Shown here: one piece after another, positions 47,545-54,735 of the stretch
How the letters are laid out: each line of letters opens with the position of its first letter
How positions within the stretch are numbered: the stretch's first letter is position 1
Assembly (NCBI RefSeq): GCF_902459775.1
Contig: NZ_CABPSQ010000013.1
Coordinates: 62,001-126,000 of the forward strand
Reading direction: 5' to 3'
Origin: Pandoraea captiosa
Lineage (GTDB): Bacteria; Pseudomonadota; Gammaproteobacteria; Burkholderiales; Burkholderiaceae
Length of the DNA: 64,000 nt
Position numbers and translations under genes: made by a program
Notes under the pieces: model-generated
What the model was told of the DNA's origin: nothing
Database searches by the model: none
The model's input: only the letters and a program-made list of their open reading frames with translations

Positions 47545-48828
47545 ATGAGTGCACAGCAGACTTTCCTGCGCGACGCGATGCGTCGCCTGAACATGACCCG
47601 CGACACCTTCGCCGAGCGTATCGGCGTTCGCCGGCGCGCCCTCGACACCTGGCTGCTGCCGGAAGACTCGAGCGAATATCGCACGATGCCGAGTATCGTG
47701 GAGAAATTCGTCGGTGAAATTCTCGGTCGCGAGGCACCGTCCGCAGAATCTACGCAAAGCGCACACAAGCCGCTGCGCGAACGCATGGGCCTCGACGGCA
47801 AGCCGCATCTGATCTCCGTCGACCAGTTCTCGCGCGACTCGCTCGAAGAACTGTTCCACGTCGCCGACATCATGCAGCCGATCGCACGCCGCCAGAAGAT
47901 TTCGCGCGTGCTCGAGGGTGCTGTGCTCGGCAATCTGTTCTTCGAAGCCAGCACCCGCACCCGCGTGAGCTTCGGCTCCGCGTTCTGCCGCCTGGGCGGC
48001 TCGGTGTGCGACACGACCGGCTTCACGTTCTCGTCGATGGCCAAGGGCGAATCGATCTACGACACGAGCCGCGTGATGAGCGGCTATGTCGACGCACTGG
48101 TCGTGCGCCACCCGGAAAAGGGTTCGGTCGCCGAATTCGCGCGCGCCACGAACATCCCCGTCATCAACGGCGGCGACGGGCCGGGCGAACACCCCAGCCA
48201 GGCCATTCTCGACCTGTACACGATCGGTCGCGAGTTCTCACGTCTTGGCAAGCTGGTCGACGGCGCCCACGTGGCGATGGTCGGTGACCTGCGCTATGGC
48301 CGCACGGTGCACTCGCTCATCAAGCTGCTCGCGCTGTACCGTGGCCTGAAGTTCACGCTGATCTCGCCGCCGTCGCTGGAGATGCCGACGTACATTCTCG
48401 ATCAGATCTCGCAGAACGGCCACGTTATCGTGCAAAGCAATTCGCTGGCCGATCTGGCCGGCGCCGATGTCGTCTACGCGACGCGCATCCAGAAAGAGCG
48501 CTTCGCCGACGAGGCCATCGAGGGCTACACCCCCGACTTCCAGATCAACGAAGCGCTCATCAACCAGTACTGCGACAGCCGCACGATCATCATGCACCCG
48601 CTGCCGCGCGACAGCCGCCCGGGCGCAAACGATCTGTCGACGGACCTCAATCACGATCCGCGTCTGGCGATCTTCCGCCAGACGGACAACGGGATTCCGG
48701 TGCGTATGGCGATCTTCGCCATTCTGCTCGGCGTGGACAAGCAGGTGCAGCACAGCATGCGCGACGCGGCATGGCGCTCGCCGTCGCACATCGGTCCGGA
48801 CGACGCGCTGTTCGACGGCCTCGACTGA
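47545..48828 (+). CDS. pyrB: Aspartate carbamoyltransferase PyrB with N-terminal extension
   Basis: PyrB carries out the committed step of pyrimidine synthesis (carbamoyl phosphate plus aspartate). The 427-residue protein has the carbamoyl-phosphate motif FFEASTRTRVSFGSAF, GDGPGEHPSQAILDLYT, MVGDLRYGRTVHSL and HPLPR. Residues 1-85 precede the normal start of the enzyme and read like a small helix-turn-helix domain (MTRDTFAERIGVRRRALDTWL). The ATG at 47545 keeps this domain; codon use in it is normal, so it is real sequence. No pyrI regulatory subunit or pyrC-like gene is adjacent. Confidence 0.93.
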   Translation: MSAQQTFLRDAMRRLNMTRDTFAERIGVRRRALDTWLLPEDSSEYRTMPSIVEKFVGEILGREAPSAESTQSAHKPLRERMGLDGKPHLISVDQFSRDSLEELFHVADIMQPIARRQKISRVLEGAVLGNLFFEASTRTRVSFGSAFCRLGGSVCDTTGFTFSSMAKGESIYDTSRVMSGYVDALVVRHPEKGSVAEFARATNIPVINGGDGPGEHPSQAILDLYTIGREFSRLGKLVDGAHVAMVGDLRYGRTVHSLIKLLALYRGLKFTLISPPSLEMPTYILDQISQNGHVIVQSNSLADLAGADVVYATRIQKERFADEAIEGYTPDFQINEALINQYCDSRTIIMHPLPRDSRPGANDLSTDLNHDPRLAIFRQTDNGIPVRMAIFAILLGVDKQVQHSMRDAAWRSPSHIGPDDALFDGLD

Positions 48829-48921
48829 TCGTCAGCCCTCAGGGCTTACCCCTGACGCGGCGGACCGGTGGACCGGCGGAACTCAAGCCGCCGCACCACG
48901 GATCGCCCGCATTCGACACCG

Positions 48922-48955
48922 CACTGCCCCCAACGGATTTTTCGCGGGGGCAGTG
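48922..48955 (+). terminator. Hairpin between pyrB and fbp
   Basis: A 10-bp stem CACTGCCCCC / GGGGGCAGTG with a 14-nt loop, 93 nt past pyrB. There is no clear T-run after it, so termination is likely but weakly supported. Confidence 0.55.
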
Positions 48956-49021
48956 TCGCTTTACGAGTAAAATTGCGTCCATCACGAATAGGTACGCTTT
49001 TTTGCATTTCCGGAGGCCCCC

Positions 49022-50035
49022 ATGCGGCGCAAGACCCTTACCCAATATCTCATCGAACAGCAACGGGAATACAACAACATTCCCGCCGAGCTGCGCCTGC
49101 TGATCGAAGTCGTTGCACGCGCGTGCAAGTCCATCAGCCATGCCGTGTCCAAGGGGGCGCTCGGTGGCGTGCTGGGCAGTGCCGGCAGCGAGAACGTGCA
49201 GGGTGAAGTGCAGAAGAAGCTCGACGTGATCTCCAACGAGATCATGCTCGAAGCGAACGAATGGGGCGGTCATCTTGCGGCCATGGCGTCGGAGGAAATG
49301 GAAGATGTCTTTCACATTCCGAACCGCTATCCGCAAGGCGAATATCTGCTGATGTTCGATCCGCTCGACGGTTCGTCGAACATCGACGTGAACGTGTCGA
49401 TCGGCACGATCTTCTCGGTGCTGCGTTGCCCGGAAGGCGTGACGGATCCGACGGAGAAGGACTTCCTGCAACCCGGCACGCAACAGGTCGCAGCCGGTTA
49501 CGCCGTATATGGTCCCCAGACGGTGCTGGTGCTCACCACGGGTCACGGCGTGAACTGTTTCACGCTGGATCGCGAGATGGGTTCGTGGGTGCTGACGCAG
49601 GAGGGCATGCGTATTCCGGAAGACACCAAGGAATTCGCTATCAACATGTCGAACGAGCGCCACTGGTATCCGCCGGTGCAGCGTTACATCGGCGAGTTGC
49701 TGCAAGGCAAGGAAGGCGTACGCGGCAAGGATTTCAACATGCGCTGGATCGCCTCGATGGTGGCGGACGTGCATCGTATTCTCACGCGCGGCGGCGTCTT
49801 CATGTACCCGGCCGACAAGCGCGATCCGGACAAGCCGGGCAAGCTGCGCATCATGTACGAGGCCAACCCGATGAGCTTCCTCGTGGAGCAGGCAGGCGGC
49901 GCCGCCACCAACGGCGTGCAGCGCATTCTGGACATTCAGCCGCAGAAACTGCATGAGCGTGTGGCCGTGTTCCTCGGCTCGAAAAACGAAGTCGAACGCG
50001 TGACCGGTTATCACCACGAGGCCGGCGCGAAGTAA
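49022..50035 (+). CDS. fbp: Class I fructose-1,6-bisphosphatase
   Basis: The gluconeogenic (and, in autotrophs, Calvin-cycle) phosphatase, 337 residues. Metal-binding motifs are EEMEDVF near residue 90 and [17 protein letters not shown] (about 116-132); the C-terminal substrate region has [13 protein letters not shown] and [14 protein letters not shown]. The start lies after CGGAGG. No other Calvin-cycle genes are in view, so gluconeogenesis is the expected role. It is monocistronic. Confidence 0.96.
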   Translation: MRRKTLTQYLIEQQREYNNIPAELRLLIEVVARACKSISHAVSKGALGGVLGSAGSENVQGEVQKKLDVISNEIMLEANEWGGHLAAMASEEMEDVFHIPNRYPQGEYLLMFDPLDGSSNIDVNVSIGTIFSVLRCPEGVTDPTEKDFLQPGTQQVAAGYAVYGPQTVLVLTTGHGVNCFTLDREMGSWVLTQEGMRIPEDTKEFAINMSNERHWYPPVQRYIGELLQGKEGVRGKDFNMRWIASMVADVHRILTRGGVFMYPADKRDPDKPGKLRIMYEANPMSFLVEQAGGAATNGVQRILDIQPQKLHERVAVFLGSKNEVERVTGYHHEAGAK

Positions 50036-50192
50036 CGCGTAGCGCAAGGCAAACACCCGTTAGGACGGTCGTCGTCGCGCAAGCCGCAGACGTGGGAAAA
50101 ATTTTCGCGACGACGAAAGCGCAGGATCGCTGGAATTTCAAGGATTTACGCGCAATGCCCGCAAGCATCACAAAAAATCTTTGAAAAAAGTA

Positions 50193-50220
50193 GTGACAAA
50201 TCCGGAAAGTCTGCTAATAT
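50193..50220 (+). promoter_or_regulatory. Probable tRNA-Thr promoter
   Basis: GTGACA (50193-50198) and TAATAT (50215-50220) are separated by 16 bp, with the tRNA beginning 16 nt after the -10. The spacer 50036-50192 shows no gene. Confidence 0.55.
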
Positions 50221-50236
50221 CTCACTTCTTCGCAGC

Positions 50237-50312
50237 GCCGGAGTAGCTCAGTCGGTAGAGCAGCTCATTCGTAATGAGAAGGTCGGGGGTTCGATTCCTC
50301 TCTCCGGCACCA
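50237..50312 (+). tRNA. tRNA-Thr (anticodon CGT), includes encoded CCA
   Basis: A 76-nt cloverleaf: acceptor GCCGGAG pairs with CTCCGGC, D-arm GCTCAGTCGGTAGAGC, anticodon stem CTCAT/ATGAG with loop TTCGTAA (anticodon CGT, reading ACG), T-loop GGTTCGATTCC, and 3' CCA encoded. A phage integrase gene follows on the same strand, making its 3' end the likely attachment site. Confidence 0.97.
50288..50312 (+). other. Probable prophage attachment site (attL) at tRNA 3' end
   Basis: P4-type integrases recombine at tRNA 3' ends, and the integrase gene starts 184 nt away. The exact core cannot be defined because the other end of the prophage lies outside the window; a duplicate of the 3' part of this tRNA is expected there. 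Confidence 0.6.
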
Positions 50313-50344
50313 AAACCTTGTTTTTTGGAATGCGATGAAGTACG

Positions 50345-50380
50345 AAAGCCGCCGTGGCATATAGCCTGGCGGCTTTTTTA
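50345..50380 (+). terminator. Rho-independent terminator after tRNA-Thr
   Basis: Stem AGCCGCC (50347-50353) / GGCGGCT (50368-50374) with an inner GGC/GCC pair and T6. Confidence 0.88.
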
Positions 50381-50403
50381 TTTGCGCATGTAGTACCATC
50401 TGA

Positions 50404-50476
50404 TACCCCTGAATACTGACAAGCATGGGGGTATCTCTGGGGGTAGCAGCCAATACCCCCCGTTTTCGATACCCCC
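50404..50476. repeat. Cluster of TACCCC/GGGGTA motifs before the integrase
   Basis: Five copies lie at 50404-50409, 50427-50433, 50439-50445, 50454-50460 and 50470-50476, in both orientations. They fill the gap between the tRNA and the integrase start and could be integrase arm-type binding sites or a regulator site. Confidence 0.65.
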
Positions 50477-50496
50477 ACCACCCCGGGAATCGACAG

Positions 50497-51711
50497 ATGG
50501 CCCTTACCGACGTCGAGGTGCGCAAGGCCGCGCCGCGCGAGAAGCAATACCGCCTCACCGACACCGCTGGCATGTATGTGCAGGTGATGCCCAATGGATC
50601 GAAGCACTGGCGGCTGAAATACCGGTTCGGCGGGAAAGAAAAGCTGCTCGCCTTGGGAAGCTATCCAGAAATATCGCTGGCCGAGGCCCGTAAGCGCCGT
50701 GACGAGGCGCGCTTGCAACTGTCCAATGGATCAGATCCTGGCGCCGCCCGCAAGGCTGAGAAACGCGCTACGCGCTTGACCGCCGACGACAGCTTCGAAG
50801 CAGTCACGCGGGAGTGGTTCAGCAAGGTCAAATCAGGCTGGACGGAGAAGTATGGCGAGAAGGTGATCCGCCGGTTTGAGCTGTATGCATTCCCGTGGAT
50901 CGGTGCCCGACGCATTGGAGATATCGAGCCGCCCGACCTGCTTGAGGTGCTGATGCGGGTAGAGCGCGAAGGCAAGCACGAGACGGCGCACCGCCTGCGG
51001 GATACGACCGGCCAGGTGATGCGCTACGCCATCGGGAGCAGTCGGGCTAAGCGAGATATCACGGCCGACCTGCGAGATGCGTTGAAGCCCGTCGAGGTCA
51101 GCCACTTCGCCGCCATCACAGACCCGGCACAAGTTGGTCAGCTACTGCGCTCGATCGACGGATACGCTGGCACGCACACCGTTCGGATTGCCCTCAAGCT
51201 TGCCCCAATGCTGTTTCAGCGCCCCGGCGAACTGCGCATGGCGGAATGGGATGAGGTGGATCTGGACGAGGCGTTGTGGGTGATCCAGCCAAAGCGGATG
51301 AAGCGGCGCAAGGACGGAAAGCTGTACGGCCGCCCGCACATCGTGCCGCTGCCGACGCAGGCCGTCGAGCTACTGCGCGAGCTGCACAGATTCACGGGCA
51401 CGCACAAATACGTATTCCGCGGCGCGCGCGGCAGCGATCGTCCAATGAGCGACAGCACCATTAACGCGGCGTTGCGCAGCCTCGGCTACGACAGCACGAT
51501 CATGACCGGCCATGGCTTCCGCGCGATGGCGAGAACGATTCTGGATGAAGTGCTGGAAGAAAACGTCGACCACATCGAGGCACAGCTCGCACATAAGGTG
51601 CGCGATTCTCTCGGCCGGGCGTACAACCGCACCAGTCACGTCCAACAGCGCCGCGCGATCATGCAGCGATGGGCTGACTATCTAGACCGCCTGAAGGATG
51701 CAGAGAAGTGA
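50497..51711 (+). CDS. P4-type tyrosine integrase
   Basis: A 404-residue site-specific recombinase that inserts the prophage at the tRNA. The N-terminal DUF4102-type arm-binding domain (ALTDVEVRKAAPREKQYRLTD, GKEKLLALGSYPEISLAEAR) is followed by a core-binding helical domain and the catalytic domain. Visible catalytic residues are Arg 242 (QRPGELRMAEW), His 339 and Arg 342 (GHGFRAMA), LAHKV and Tyr 376 (GRAYNRT). The ATG at 50497 matches the family start. Length is normal and the catalytic set intact, so it is probably active. Confidence 0.95.
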   Translation: MALTDVEVRKAAPREKQYRLTDTAGMYVQVMPNGSKHWRLKYRFGGKEKLLALGSYPEISLAEARKRRDEARLQLSNGSDPGAARKAEKRATRLTADDSFEAVTREWFSKVKSGWTEKYGEKVIRRFELYAFPWIGARRIGDIEPPDLLEVLMRVEREGKHETAHRLRDTTGQVMRYAIGSSRAKRDITADLRDALKPVEVSHFAAITDPAQVGQLLRSIDGYAGTHTVRIALKLAPMLFQRPGELRMAEWDEVDLDEALWVIQPKRMKRRKDGKLYGRPHIVPLPTQAVELLRELHRFTGTHKYVFRGARGSDRPMSDSTINAALRSLGYDSTIMTGHGFRAMARTILDEVLEENVDHIEAQLAHKVRDSLGRAYNRTSHVQQRRAIMQRWADYLDRLKDAEK

Positions 51712-51735
51712 AAAACCCCGCTTTGGCGGGGCTTT
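51711..51735. terminator. Terminator after integrase, possibly bidirectional
   Basis: Stem CCCCGC / GCGGGG with loop TTTG, preceded by A5 and followed by CTTTA. It separates the convergent integrase and prophage late operon. Confidence 0.8.
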
Positions 51736-51740
51736 ATATT

Positions 51741-51848
51741 TCACAGGCCGAGTACAAACCCAAGCAAACCGACGAGAAGAATGATCGGTAAAACGTCCCA
51801 CCCCGACACCTCCTCTGTAGGGAGGTCCCTGAACTCTTGATTATTCAT
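51741..51848 (-). CDS. Possible 35-residue single-helix membrane protein
   Basis: ATG at 51848 with GGGGA 7 nt upstream. It reads MNNQEFRDLPTEEVSGWD, then one membrane helix VLPIILLVGLLGFVLGL to the stop. An acidic N-terminus followed by a hydrophobic C-terminal helix resembles small phage or toxin-like membrane peptides. It lies after the O-antigen-ligase-like gene on the same strand. The gene is short and unproven. Confidence 0.45.
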   Translation of the reverse strand: MNNQEFRDLPTEEVSGWDVLPIILLVGLLGFVLGL

Positions 51849-51905
51849 TTTTTCCCCGGATGTCCAAGATGCGCACGCTCATGTGGCGATCGCGCTCCCG
51901 GGATT

Positions 51906-53186
51906 CTATGCTTTTTCCGGCGTTTGTGGCAGCAGCAAATTCGCCTGTTTCGCGCGCGTCTCAACAGCCACGCGGCGGTGTAAATAGCGATGCTCCCACG
52001 CATGTCCGAGGACAAGGCCGAGCACCAATCCGAACACGACCGACTCCATGATTTGGTGAAACGCTCCCAGCATCAGAAGGACGAGGTAGGACAGGAATAA
52101 TGCGGTCTGAGCCATCGGCACTTTCCCGCGGAGCATCAGCCGGAACTTCGGCACGACGTAACGTCGATATTGCCTGTATGCATACAGGACGATCAATGCG
52201 AATATCGACATCCCCGCAATGCCGAGTTCACCGATATTGCCCGTGTACCCATGTGCCGAAATGTTCAGCTTGTAGTTGTCCATGTTGGCCTGCCACACGC
52301 CCGTGTAACCGGCGGCGAACCACGGAGACTCCTCGAACTTTTGCAGCGCGGTGTAAGTGGTAAGACGCCTGTCGAAGTCGATTCGCTGTTCAGGGGGCAA
52401 TGCAAAATCGTTCAACACGTCACTGATGTCGAGATTCGTCTCTGACGTGAGACGCCCCAAGTCCAGGGGCGGCTCACCACCATTGAGAACGAGCGGAGAT
52501 ATGATCGCCGCAATGATTGCCACCGACACCGCCAGTGTGCCGCCGATGATGAACAGACGACGTCGGTATGCAAACAGCATGAACAGAACGATGGGTGCAA
52601 CCAGCAAAAGGACAGATCGCGAATCGCGCATCGCGTACATTCCCCATGCAAACGCGAGTAGTGCAATCCATTTCGAACGGCCGGAAGTGGACAGCCATTT
52701 ACCAATCAGGAAAGGCGTTGCGACGCAGAAAATGATCGCGAACACCGTGCGAATCGATCCGAACGCAGTAAGCATGGGATCGCCGGTGAGTTGCTGGTTG
52801 ACGAGCGTCAACGCAAGAAAAGTGAGAACCAGCGTCTGGAATGCCGCCATGAATTTCTCGGCGCTGCTACGCATGCCCAGCAGTACGCCAAGCATCAGGG
52901 CTGGCATTACCGTCACAAGCGCGTATGTCGCGTATTCAAAGCCCAGCGCAGGATCAGGCGTGAATGTCGCTGACAGTTCCATGTACGCGTATAGCGGCAG
53001 GACGATCATGACCGCTTTACATATGGCCTTCAACTCGCGAATTGACGGCCTTCGCCAGATAAAGACGAAAGCGATCGCTGCCGCGAAGCAGAGCAGAAGG
53101 AGTTTGAACAGATTCCCGTATAAGGACAGGACGTAGCCGGCGCTCACCAAAAAGAACGAGACGCCAGCGGCATATTTGCTTTTCAT
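51906..53186 (-). CDS. O-antigen ligase/polymerase-like membrane protein (prophage cargo)
   Basis: A 426-residue inner-membrane protein with about 10-11 helices and a large loop between late helices (about residues 245-310). The layout and the RDSRSVLLLV and HGYTGNIGELGIAGMSIFALIVL segments recall the Wzy/WaaL O-antigen ligase superfamily. It is not a virion or lysis gene and lies at the far end of the late operon after Rz1, the usual place for lysogenic-conversion cargo. It could alter host lipopolysaccharide, and so phage receptor or serotype; this is inference. The ATG at 53186 is preceded by an in-frame GTG. Confidence 0.75.
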   Translation of the reverse strand: MKSKYAAGVSFFLVSAGYVLSLYGNLFKLLLLCFAAAIAFVFIWRRPSIRELKAICKAVMIVLPLYAYMELSATFTPDPALGFEYATYALVTVMPALMLGVLLGMRSSAEKFMAAFQTLVLTFLALTLVNQQLTGDPMLTAFGSIRTVFAIIFCVATPFLIGKWLSTSGRSKWIALLAFAWGMYAMRDSRSVLLLVAPIVLFMLFAYRRRLFIIGGTLAVSVAIIAAIISPLVLNGGEPPLDLGRLTSETNLDISDVLNDFALPPEQRIDFDRRLTTYTALQKFEESPWFAAGYTGVWQANMDNYKLNISAHGYTGNIGELGIAGMSIFALIVLYAYRQYRRYVVPKFRLMLRGKVPMAQTALFLSYLVLLMLGAFHQIMESVVFGLVLGLVLGHAWEHRYLHRRVAVETRAKQANLLLPQTPEKA

Positions 53187-53234
53187 CACGCCGAGTTCCC
53201 AAAATTTGGCGTAAGGATAGCAGATGCGGGATCT

Positions 53235-53477
53235 CTACTTTATGCGCGGCTTCCAGCCGCACACCTTCGCGCCGGCTCGGTTGTGGGCAAGGATATCTCC
53301 GGCGGTCTGATCGGTCAGGACGTCGGCCTTCGACACGTAAATCGGCTTCGTCCAATCACACGCAGTATCGATGACCTTTGTTTTGTACTCGATGCGTGGT
53401 TCAGCCCCGGCCCCATTCGTCGTGCAGCACCCGGTCAGCGTCACCAGCAGGAAGACCAGCAGCAGTAGCATCCTCAT
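53235..53477 (-). CDS. Outer-membrane spanin Rz1-like lipoprotein
   Basis: An 80-residue lipoprotein with a hydrophobic signal and lipobox LTLTGC (Cys about 17). It is the outer-membrane half of a two-component spanin that fuses membranes at the end of lysis. It starts inside the Rz gene in another frame, overlapping by 77 nt, the classical Rz/Rz1 nesting. The mature part has CDWTKPIYVSKAD and DILAHNRAGAKVCGW, found in LysC-type Rz1 proteins. Confidence 0.85.
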   Translation of the reverse strand: MRMLLLLVFLLVTLTGCCTTNGAGAEPRIEYKTKVIDTACDWTKPIYVSKADVLTDQTAGDILAHNRAGAKVCGWKPRIK

Positions 53478-53700
53478 CGCGTCTCACCTTTGCGTTATCG
53501 GCGCCCGTCTGCACGCCTGCCTGATTCGCCGCCGCGAGCGCGGCATCGTTATGTGCCTTGGCCTGTTCGGCTTCAGCCACTTTCTGACCGGCTTCGGCCG
53601 TCGCTGTCTTCGCCTGCTGGTGGCGGAACATACCGAACAGAACGCCGAGCAGTCCCAGAGCCCACGGGCCGAACTTGAGCAACAACGTGATGATTGTCAT
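53401..53700 (-). CDS. Inner-membrane spanin Rz-like protein
   Basis: A 99-residue protein with one N-terminal membrane helix (LLKFGPWALGLLGVLFGMF) and an Ala/Glu/Lys/Gln-rich coiled coil. It is the i-spanin partner of the embedded Rz1. Its start overlaps the endolysin stop by 4 nt, and GGGAGGGG precedes the ATG. Confidence 0.83.
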   Translation of the reverse strand: MTIITLLLKFGPWALGLLGVLFGMFRHQQAKTATAEAGQKVAEAEQAKAHNDAALAAANQAGVQTGADNAKVRRDEDATAAGLPAGDADRVLHDEWGRG

Positions 53701-54152
53701 AGCCCCTCCCGATATGTCGCTGCGCCGCTGGAGAAATTGGCCGTGAGAACCTGACGCCGCGCCTTTTCACCGGCTTTCGCGAGCCCGAGGTGAACCCACG
53801 ATCCCTCCTGAATCAACTGATCAAAGTCGATGTTCGACGCGGCGATAGCCTTGCAGATTTGCAGCGGCGTCCCATAACCAGGGCAGATGAAATCAGCAGC
53901 CAACCCATAAAGATGGGCGCTGTTCCGCGCACCGCCGACAGCACGGTTCAGGTCCGGCGATCGGTACCCTGACGAAATGGTCACCGGGCGACTGCCGAGA
54001 AGCACACGCACCCTCTCCAACGCGTGGGCAACACGCGTCAGGTTGGCGACAATATCGTCCGGGGCAGAGTTGTCGATTCCCCGGCGGTCAGCAGTCTGGC
54101 TGTGCGTCAGTTCATCGAGCGTGAAATGCGCCGTCAGTTCATTGAGCGCCAT
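53697..54152 (-). CDS. Phage endolysin, M15 D-Ala-D-Ala carboxypeptidase-like
   Basis: A 151-residue peptidoglycan peptidase of the M15A type. Motifs are ISSGYRSPDLNRAVGGARNSAHLYGLAADF (zinc His and Asp, about residues 64-93) and the C-terminal GSWVHLGL with a zinc-ligand His. There is no signal peptide, so export depends on the holin. The ATG at 54152 has GGGGGAG 6 nt upstream; an ATG one codon earlier is possible. It overlaps holin upstream and Rz downstream. Confidence 0.92.
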   Translation of the reverse strand: MALNELTAHFTLDELTHSQTADRRGIDNSAPDDIVANLTRVAHALERVRVLLGSRPVTISSGYRSPDLNRAVGGARNSAHLYGLAADFICPGYGTPLQICKAIAASNIDFDQLIQEGSWVHLGLAKAGEKARRQVLTANFSSGAATYREGL

Positions 54153-54408
54153 CATGATCTCCCCCAAGGTCTTTCCGCTTCACAGTTGTATATCTGATTG
54201 CGATGAACGCTAGCGCCAGCACTGTGTAACTGATAGCTTGCTTAAGACTGTGCGGAAGGTATTCTTTTAGATCATCAGGCACGAACGCCCATGTCTGCCG
54301 CGCCACTTCCGCGAGCGGCGCAAGAACACCGACGGCACTCGCAAAAAGCACTGTGCCCTTCGTATGTAACCGCTGCCAATTGTCGGCAAGCCCTAATCGC
54401 CATTTCAT
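54139..54408 (-). CDS. Phage holin-like membrane protein
   Basis: An 89-residue protein with two membrane helices (TVLFASAVGVLAPLAEVA and ISYTVLALAFIAIRYTT) and a charged C-terminus. Its place directly before the endolysin, which it overlaps by 14 nt, marks it as the holin that times lysis. The ATG at 54408 is preferred over a GTG at 54417. Confidence 0.8.
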   Translation of the reverse strand: MKWRLGLADNWQRLHTKGTVLFASAVGVLAPLAEVARQTWAFVPDDLKEYLPHSLKQAISYTVLALAFIAIRYTTVKRKDLGGDHDGAQ

Positions 54409-54728
54409 CGTGCCCACCTTTTCATGTCAGTGCGTGCACCGGCTGCGTTGTTCATCAGCAGGTTACGCACGTCCTTCACATCGCTGCTGATGTCGCGGAG
54501 CTGCTGGTTCGTATCGGCTTTCTGCTGGATCTGCGTCTGTTCAATACGCCCCATACGATCATCCTGACCCTGCTCACGCGCTTCGAGTTTGTCGACTCTG
54601 GATACAACGCCCGCATAGGCAATGGCAATTGAAAGAATGCCTCCGACCAAAGCCATGGCAAGAGATTGCACATTGATGGTCATATCCCAGAAGCGCCGGA
54701 CGGCGCCAGGTTTTTCGTCTGTCGCCAT
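54405..54728 (-). CDS. Phage small membrane coiled-coil protein
   Basis: A 107-residue protein with one membrane helix (LAMALVGGILSIAIAYAGVV, about residues 23-42) and a C-terminal Gln/Asp-rich coiled coil (KLEAREQGQDDRMGRIEQTQ). It resembles proteins often found in phage lysis cassettes (antiholin- or gp17.5-neighbour type), but no exact family is claimed. It overlaps the holin start by 4 nt; GAGGA precedes the ATG. Confidence 0.75.
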   Translation of the reverse strand: MATDEKPGAVRRFWDMTINVQSLAMALVGGILSIAIAYAGVVSRVDKLEAREQGQDDRMGRIEQTQIQQKADTNQQLRDISSDVKDVRNLLMNNAAGARTDMKRWAR

Positions 54729-54735
54729 AGCGTCC

